Origin: JACZWL01 sp046756445
GTDB taxonomy: Bacteria; Pseudomonadota; Gammaproteobacteria; Steroidobacterales; Woeseiaceae
Direction of reading: 5' to 3'
Assembly: GCA_046756445.1 (NCBI GenBank)
Contig: JBHHWI010000026.1
Span: forward strand, 1-28,863
DNA length: 28,863 nucleotides
The notes under the pieces are model-generated. The model saw nothing but the letters and a program-made list of their open reading frames with translations. It was not told the DNA's origin and did no database searches. This document shows positions 24,288 to 28,863 of the stretch, in pieces. The translations under genes were made by a program, and so were the position numbers. How positions within the stretch are numbered: the first letter of the stretch is position 1; every line of letters starts with the position of its first letter.

Positions 24288-25868
24288 ATGGAGGCACTGA
24301 TTAACAGAACCCCGTATCCGCCACTATTGGTCGCGACCGGACTGGCCCTCTTCGGAATCGCGACCACGCATGCACAGCCACAATCCACGATCGAGACGGC
24401 CTCCGGGGAGAAACCGGCGGATCCGACGGTAACGCTGGAGCACGAACCGGAACCGCAGGCACTCGACGGCTCCGCAGATCCGGATTCGGATTCGAACCCG
24501 GACCTGGAGCCGGAAATATCGGCTCAGGAAAGACTGAACGAGGATTTCGAGCTGTACAAGACCCTGCTGGCGAATGACATGACCGCCGAGGCAGACGTGG
24601 TCGCCAAACGGATCGTCGAGCTCTCCATCAGCGAGAACGGATTCGAAAGTACCGATACGGCCAGGGCCCTGACCAACCTTGCAATCGTGCAGCACCGCAA
24701 CAAAGACTACATTACGGCGCAGCAAAATTACGAGGCGGCCATTGGAATCATCGAGCGGGTTGAAGACCGGCTCAATGCCGATCTCATCAACCCGTTGCGT
24801 GGACTGGGTGCGGCCCAGCTGGCATCAGGGAGACCGGACCTGGCGCTGGACACGTTCGGCAGGGCGAGGCACGTCAGTCATGTCAACGAAGGCCCGCATA
24901 ACCTCGATCAGATCGGAATTCTCGAGTCGCTCGCCGAAATCTACATCTATCTGGGTGAATACGATAACGCCTACGACCTGCAGGATCGCGTTTATCAGTT
25001 GTATGCACGCAGATACGAAACCGACAGCGAGGACATTCTGCCGGCCCTGTACAAGCGCGCCAGGTGGCAACACAGGCTGCGCCTGTATGGACGAGAACGC
25101 GAAACGTATCGTCGCATTATCAAAATAATCGAAGGCAACCAGAATAAGGAGTCGCTCGACCTTATTCGCCCGCTAACGGGTCTGGCAAAGGCATACCTGT
25201 ATGTCGGCAGCGAACTGGATCGCGAATACAACCGGGACAGCACGATTACAACCGGAGAGATTTATCTCAAACGGGCAAAGAGGATTGCCGAAGCGCACCC
25301 CGACTCGACCTGGGAGATCAAGGAAGACACTTTTCTGTCACTGGCCGACTACTATATTTTTTCCGACAAGCCCGGCAAAGCGCGGAGAGCGTATCAGGAT
25401 GCCTGGGATCTGTTGTCGGAAGACGACGCGCGTCTGGCCAATCGCTACAACCACCTCGAAGCACTGGTCCTGTTGCAGGACATCTATCCACCGAAATACT
25501 ACGGCCTGGACGGCGGGCCCGAAGCCCTGGAAGACGATGATCAGTTCGAGCAGGGAAAAATCGTTCTGAGATTTACCGTCAATACACGTGGCCGCGCCAG
25601 GAATTACGAGATCGTCGAGTCTCACCCGGCCGGACTGGAGGATTTCGAAAAGGAGGTCCTCAAGGAATTGCGGCGCCTGATCTACAGGCCGCGCCTGGAG
25701 GACAGGGAGGTCGTGGCAACGGATAACATGACTTACACGCATGAGTTCTTTTACAGGCCGTCCGACCTGCCGCAGGAAGACGAGGCTCCCGATTCGCCGC
25801 CGGCGGACGAAACCGACGAGGTTGCAGCCAGCGCGTCGGACCAGCAGGAGCGCCCACTCGATCGATGA
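24288..25868 (+). CDS. Periplasmic TPR protein with C-terminal TonB-like domain
   Basis: A 526-residue protein from the ATG at 24288, which places a signal peptide directly at the N-terminus (LLVATGLALFGIATTHAQ, cleavage after about residue 29). An acidic, Pro-rich linker (to about 75) leads into several TPR-like helical pairs (about 80-390; for example ARALTNLAIVQHRNKDYITAQQNYEAAI). A TonB C-terminal-like domain ends the protein (about 420-490; GKIVLRFTVNTRGRARNYEIVES...VLKELRRLIYRPRL), followed by an acidic tail. Unlike true TonB it has a cleavable signal, not a membrane anchor, so energy transduction is unlikely. Its stop overlaps the M23 peptidase start by four bases. Confidence 0.8.
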   Translation: MEALINRTPYPPLLVATGLALFGIATTHAQPQSTIETASGEKPADPTVTLEHEPEPQALDGSADPDSDSNPDLEPEISAQERLNEDFELYKTLLANDMTAEADVVAKRIVELSISENGFESTDTARALTNLAIVQHRNKDYITAQQNYEAAIGIIERVEDRLNADLINPLRGLGAAQLASGRPDLALDTFGRARHVSHVNEGPHNLDQIGILESLAEIYIYLGEYDNAYDLQDRVYQLYARRYETDSEDILPALYKRARWQHRLRLYGRERETYRRIIKIIEGNQNKESLDLIRPLTGLAKAYLYVGSELDREYNRDSTITTGEIYLKRAKRIAEAHPDSTWEIKEDTFLSLADYYIFSDKPGKARRAYQDAWDLLSEDDARLANRYNHLEALVLLQDIYPPKYYGLDGGPEALEDDDQFEQGKIVLRFTVNTRGRARNYEIVESHPAGLEDFEKEVLKELRRLIYRPRLEDREVVATDNMTYTHEFFYRPSDLPQEDEAPDSPPADETDEVAASASDQQERPLDR

Positions 25869-26755
25869 TCAGGGCTGCAATCATGATCCCGGGCATCCTG
25901 GTCCTGGCATTGCCCGGAATCGTCCAAGCCGAGTGTTCCGAAGACTGGATCGACATCAAGTCGGTCAGACAGGGCGATACCGTCGAGCTATATGCCGTCA
26001 ATCCGACGCAATTCCCGATCGCGCTGACATTTCGAGCCTGGACGAGAAACATGAAGGCCGATCGAGGAAGGACCGTCACCGAAACCCTGCCGCCAGGCAC
26101 CTTTCAGCAGCTAATGGTGCTGAGCAAGGCCGGCAAAGACAGAAAATCGCGGTACGGCTTCGACTGCAAATGGACCGTGGGCAGTGTCGAGGCAACGCAT
26201 GACGACAGCGTGCTGTATCGGCTCCCGTACGAAACCGGCAAGAGTTACTACGTGCTACAGGGTTACGGCTCGCGCCTCAGTCACACGGGACGCGAGGAAT
26301 ACACGGTCGACTTCTATATGGATGAAGGAACGGCCGTGCATGCAGCCCGCGACGGAATCGTCGCCAGGATAGAGGAGTCCAACACCAGGGGCTGCTGGCA
26401 GGGCGGTTGCGCGAAGTACGCGAACTACATCGTCATACTGCACGACGACTGGACCACCGGCGAGTACTATCACCTGCAGAAAAACGGCGCGCTCGTCGAG
26501 ATCGGCGACAGGGTCATCGCCGGCCAGAAGATCGGCTTCTCCGGCAATACCGGCAACTCGGCCATGCCGCATTTGCATTTCGGCGTCTACCGGGCAGCTC
26601 CCCGCGGCAGTTATCATTCGATCCCCGTGCATTTCCGCAGCATCGATGGCATCGTTCGAAAGCCGCGACGCGGCGGCCGGTATCCGGCCGTATCGATCCC
26701 GTCGTCTGCCGGCAGGAAAGCCGAGCACGAGGGCAACACGCGATACCTTAACTAG
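25865..26755 (+). CDS. Periplasmic M23-family metallopeptidase (LytM-like)
   Basis: A 296-residue exported protein with a signal peptide at 1-22 (IMIPGILVLALPGIVQA, cleavage before ECSEDW). An N-terminal beta domain (about 23-120) precedes an M23 peptidase fold (about 130-250). Metal ligands appear to be His140 (SHTG), Asp149 (YTVDFYM) and His238 of PHLHFGVY, with His236 as catalytic base, so the site looks complete. GNTGNSAMPHLHF is the typical signature. It should cut peptidoglycan cross-bridges or stems, or activate amidases. Overlap with the TPR-TonB gene (ATGA) suggests the pair works together in the envelope. Confidence 0.88.
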   Translation: MIRAAIMIPGILVLALPGIVQAECSEDWIDIKSVRQGDTVELYAVNPTQFPIALTFRAWTRNMKADRGRTVTETLPPGTFQQLMVLSKAGKDRKSRYGFDCKWTVGSVEATHDDSVLYRLPYETGKSYYVLQGYGSRLSHTGREEYTVDFYMDEGTAVHAARDGIVARIEESNTRGCWQGGCAKYANYIVILHDDWTTGEYYHLQKNGALVEIGDRVIAGQKIGFSGNTGNSAMPHLHFGVYRAAPRGSYHSIPVHFRSIDGIVRKPRRGGRYPAVSIPSSAGRKAEHEGNTRYLN

Positions 26756-26765
26756 CCAGCAACCG

Positions 26766-27434
26766 ATGTTCGCAAAGACCAGGAAAAAGACGCTGCCGGA
26801 CCCGGATGAGGCCCTCCCCGGGAGAGACCGGCCGATGCCCGTGCCCGAGAAACATTTCGTCAACGGCAATCCGCTCAAAGGGCCATTCGAGGAGCATCTC
26901 CGGCAGGCGGTCTTTGCGCTCGGCTGCTTCTGGGGCGCCGAGAAAGTCTTCTGGCAGACACCGGGAGTCTTCACGACCGCGGCCGGTTACGCGGGCGGCC
27001 TGACGCCGAATCCCGACTATCAGGAAGTCTGCACCGGCCTGACCGGACACACGGAAGTGGTCCTGGTGGTCTTCGATCCGGGGACAATCGCTTACGAGGA
27101 GCTGCTGGCGGTTTTCTGGGAAAGCCACGACCCGACGCAGGGGATGCGCCAGGGCAACGATATCGGCACTCAGTACCGGTCCGCGATATTCACGGTCTCA
27201 GACGAGCAGGACACACTCGCACGCGAGTCACTGGCGGCCTATCAGTCGGAACTGACCGCAGCCGGATACGGCAGCATCACGACCGAGATTCAGTCTCTGG
27301 ACGGGTTTTTCTACGCCGAGGATTACCACCAGCAGTATCTGGCAAAGAACCCGGACGGCTATTGCGGGCTGGGCGGTACCGGTGTCGGCTGCCCGATCGG
27401 ACTGACGTCGACCCAGGACGCCCATGTAGGCTAG
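26766..27434 (+). CDS. msrA: Peptide methionine (S)-sulfoxide reductase
   Basis: A 222-residue MsrA, started at ATG 26766, 10 bp after the M23 stop. The catalytic motif is FALGCFWGAEK with Cys54. TAAGYAGG, GHTEVVLVVFDP and HDPTQGMRQGNDIGTQYRSAIF are family signatures. Cys200 and Cys209 near the end (YCGLGGTGVGCP) are in the position of the resolving cysteines of the E. coli type. The 45-residue N-terminal extension, without a clear signal peptide, is as in E. coli MsrA. It repairs oxidised methionine using thioredoxin. Confidence 0.95.
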   Translation: MFAKTRKKTLPDPDEALPGRDRPMPVPEKHFVNGNPLKGPFEEHLRQAVFALGCFWGAEKVFWQTPGVFTTAAGYAGGLTPNPDYQEVCTGLTGHTEVVLVVFDPGTIAYEELLAVFWESHDPTQGMRQGNDIGTQYRSAIFTVSDEQDTLARESLAAYQSELTAAGYGSITTEIQSLDGFFYAEDYHQQYLAKNPDGYCGLGGTGVGCPIGLTSTQDAHVG

Positions 27435-27440
27435 GCCGAC

Positions 27441-28322
27441 GTGCCAGAGCTGCCCGACATCGACCTGTATGTCGACAGACTGGACCAGCGCATTCATCGC
27501 CGGACCCTGGACGACATCCGTATCTTCAATCCGTTTTTCGTCCGCACGGTCGAGCCGCCACTCGAGGACGCCGCCGGCCGCAAAGTCACCGCGCTTCGCC
27601 GGATCGGCAAACGCATCGCCATCGGTCTCGAAGCAGAGCTGTGGCTGGTCATTCATCTGATGGTGGCCGGCCGTTTGCACTGGCACGACGAACCAGTCAA
27701 TCGCAAGGGCAAGCAGCAGCTTGCCGCCCTCGATTTTTCCAGCGGCACGCTGCTGGTCACCGAAGCAGGCACTAAAAAACGCGCATCGCTGCACCTGGTC
27801 ATCGGTGAAGACGGTCTCGCCGGCCACGATCCCGGCGGCCTGGAGCCACTGGAATGCGACCTCGACGATTTCTGCAAACGCCTCGCCAGCGCCAATCACA
27901 CGCTGAAACGCGCGCTGACCGACCCCCGCCTGTTCAGCGGCATCGGCAACGCCTATTCCGACGAGATCCTGCACGCGGCAAAGCTGTCTCCGGTCAGAGT
28001 CACCGGCAGGCTCGACGATGAGGAAAAGGCCAGGCTATTCGGCGCCACGCAGCACGTATTGAAACTGTGGTCAGACCGCCTGCTCGAGGAATCGCCCGGG
28101 GACTTCCCGAAAAAGGTCACGGCTTTCAAAAAGGGCATGGCCGTGCACGGGCGCTACGGCAGGCCCTGCCCGAGTTGCGGCTCGCCGGTGCAGCGCATCC
28201 GGTACAAGAGCAACGAGACCAACTACTGCGCCGGATGCCAGACGGGCGGGAAAATCCTCGCCGATCGCTCCCTGTCGCGTCTGCTGAAGCAGGATTGGCC
28301 GAAATCCATAGACGAGCTGTGA
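27441..28322 (+). CDS. mutM: Formamidopyrimidine-DNA glycosylase (Fpg/Nei family)
   Basis: A 293-residue base-excision glycosylase. It starts at GTG 27441 so that the mature protein begins PELPDI, with catalytic Pro2 and Glu3. LRRIGKRIAIGL holds the conserved beta-strand lysine, the helix-two-turn-helix lies around TDPRLFSGIGNAYSDEIL, and the C-terminal zinc finger is C-x2-C-x16-C-x2-C (CPSCGSPV...NYCAGC). It removes oxidised purines such as 8-oxoguanine and nicks at the abasic site. Whether this is the main MutM or a Fpg/Nei paralogue cannot be settled here, so the gene symbol is tentative. It lies 6 bp behind msrA, giving an oxidative-damage repair pair. Confidence 0.88.
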   Translation: MPELPDIDLYVDRLDQRIHRRTLDDIRIFNPFFVRTVEPPLEDAAGRKVTALRRIGKRIAIGLEAELWLVIHLMVAGRLHWHDEPVNRKGKQQLAALDFSSGTLLVTEAGTKKRASLHLVIGEDGLAGHDPGGLEPLECDLDDFCKRLASANHTLKRALTDPRLFSGIGNAYSDEILHAAKLSPVRVTGRLDDEEKARLFGATQHVLKLWSDRLLEESPGDFPKKVTAFKKGMAVHGRYGRPCPSCGSPVQRIRYKSNETNYCAGCQTGGKILADRSLSRLLKQDWPKSIDEL

Positions 28323-28363
28323 CCCTTGTCGGTAGTATCGAGAAGACCGGAGGCAAGATAACT

Positions 28364-28863
28364 GTGGCTAAGAAAATCACAACCCTGAAGGAAAAGCCCG
28401 TACGGCCGAGCAGAGCCGAAGCCGAGGACGCCGTTCATACCCTGCTGCTGTGGGCCGGCGAAGACCCGTCCCGGGAGGGCCTGCGCGACACCCCGAGGCG
28501 GGTCGCCCAGGCTTACGAGGACTGGTTTAGCGGCTACAACGAAGACCCGGTCAGCTACCTCGAGCGGACCTTCGAAGAGGTAGACGGTTACGACGAGATG
28601 ATCGTCCTCACCGACATCACCTTCGAGTCCCACTGCGAACACCACATGGCGCCGATCATCGGCAACGCCCATGTCGGCTACCTGCCGAACGACAAGGTGG
28701 TCGGCATCAGCAAGCTGGCGCGCGTGGTGGAAGCCTTCGCGCGGCGGTTCCAGGTCCAGGAGAAGCTGACCGCGCAGATCGCCAACTGCATCCAGGACGT
28801 GCTGAAGCCCAAGGGCGTCGGCGTGGTCATCGACGCCTCGCACCAGTGCATGACCACCCGCGG
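28364..28863 (+). CDS. folE: GTP cyclohydrolase I, 3' end beyond the window
   Basis: An open frame from GTG 28364 with GGAGG nine bases upstream runs off the window after 166 codons. ESHCEHHMAPIIGNAHVGYLPN (Cys and two His for zinc and substrate), VVGISKLARVVEAFARRFQVQEKLTAQIA and HQCMTTR are the signatures of type IA GTP cyclohydrolase I. The zinc-ligating Cys of HQCMTTR is present; only about 20-30 residues should be missing. It converts GTP to 7,8-dihydroneopterin triphosphate, the first step of folate synthesis, in a toroidal decamer. It is 41 bp downstream of the Fpg gene and may share its transcript. Confidence 0.95.
   Translation, partial: MAKKITTLKEKPVRPSRAEAEDAVHTLLLWAGEDPSREGLRDTPRRVAQAYEDWFSGYNEDPVSYLERTFEEVDGYDEMIVLTDITFESHCEHHMAPIIGNAHVGYLPNDKVVGISKLARVVEAFARRFQVQEKLTAQIANCIQDVLKPKGVGVVIDASHQCMTTR

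Overview
The window looks like chromosomal DNA from a gammaproteobacterium, probably a marine or sediment lineage. This is inferred from a PA0069-type radical SAM protein, an AvFdI-like FdxA ferredoxin, the Box/BoxR genes and general gene style; no rRNA or marker gene fixes the taxon. Base composition is GC-rich and coding is dense on both strands, except for the first ~1.7 kb, which is visibly more AT-rich. No tRNA, rRNA, CRISPR array or intact insertion sequence was seen. No gene-free stretch exceeds 300 bases; the longest gaps are about 627-798, 15714-15907 and 22532-22687, and they hold no recognisable gene.

Layout. 1-2175 (+): accessory-looking small genes (an ORF tail, a secreted hypothetical protein, an AAC(3)-I-like acetyltransferase, a small unknown protein, a CBS-pair protein). 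2190-12814 (-): a tightly packed, apparently single operon in the order boxC-boxB-DUF4863-korA-korB-hcrC-hcrA-hcrB. 12921-14149 (+): divergent boxR and a [2Fe-2S] ferredoxin. 14160-15713 (-): an acyl-CoA ligase. 15908-16231 (+): a 7Fe ferredoxin. From 16236 on the genes are mostly housekeeping or envelope: SRPBCC protein, sirtuin, rhomboid protease, Yellow/MRJP-like protein, DMT exporter, MscS channel, CDF metal transporter, glycine-zipper lipoprotein, radical SAM protein, TPR-TonB protein with an M23 peptidase, MsrA, Fpg glycosylase, and a folE cut by the window end.

How the main genes fit together. A CoA ligase could activate 4-hydroxybenzoate. HcrABC, a molybdenum 4-hydroxybenzoyl-CoA reductase, would remove the para-hydroxyl to give benzoyl-CoA, using low-potential electrons from ferredoxin reduced by KorAB (2-oxoglutarate:ferredoxin oxidoreductase). 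BoxB would epoxidise benzoyl-CoA with O2, and BoxC would open the ring. BoxR, the expected benzoyl-CoA sensor, is transcribed divergently from a short AT-rich region carrying four TGCA-like half-sites in helical phase. Joining an anaerobic-type ferredoxin-driven dehydroxylation to an oxygen-dependent ring-opening route in one operon, with no boxA reductase, boxD or benzoyl-CoA reductase genes in the window, is the most interesting feature here.
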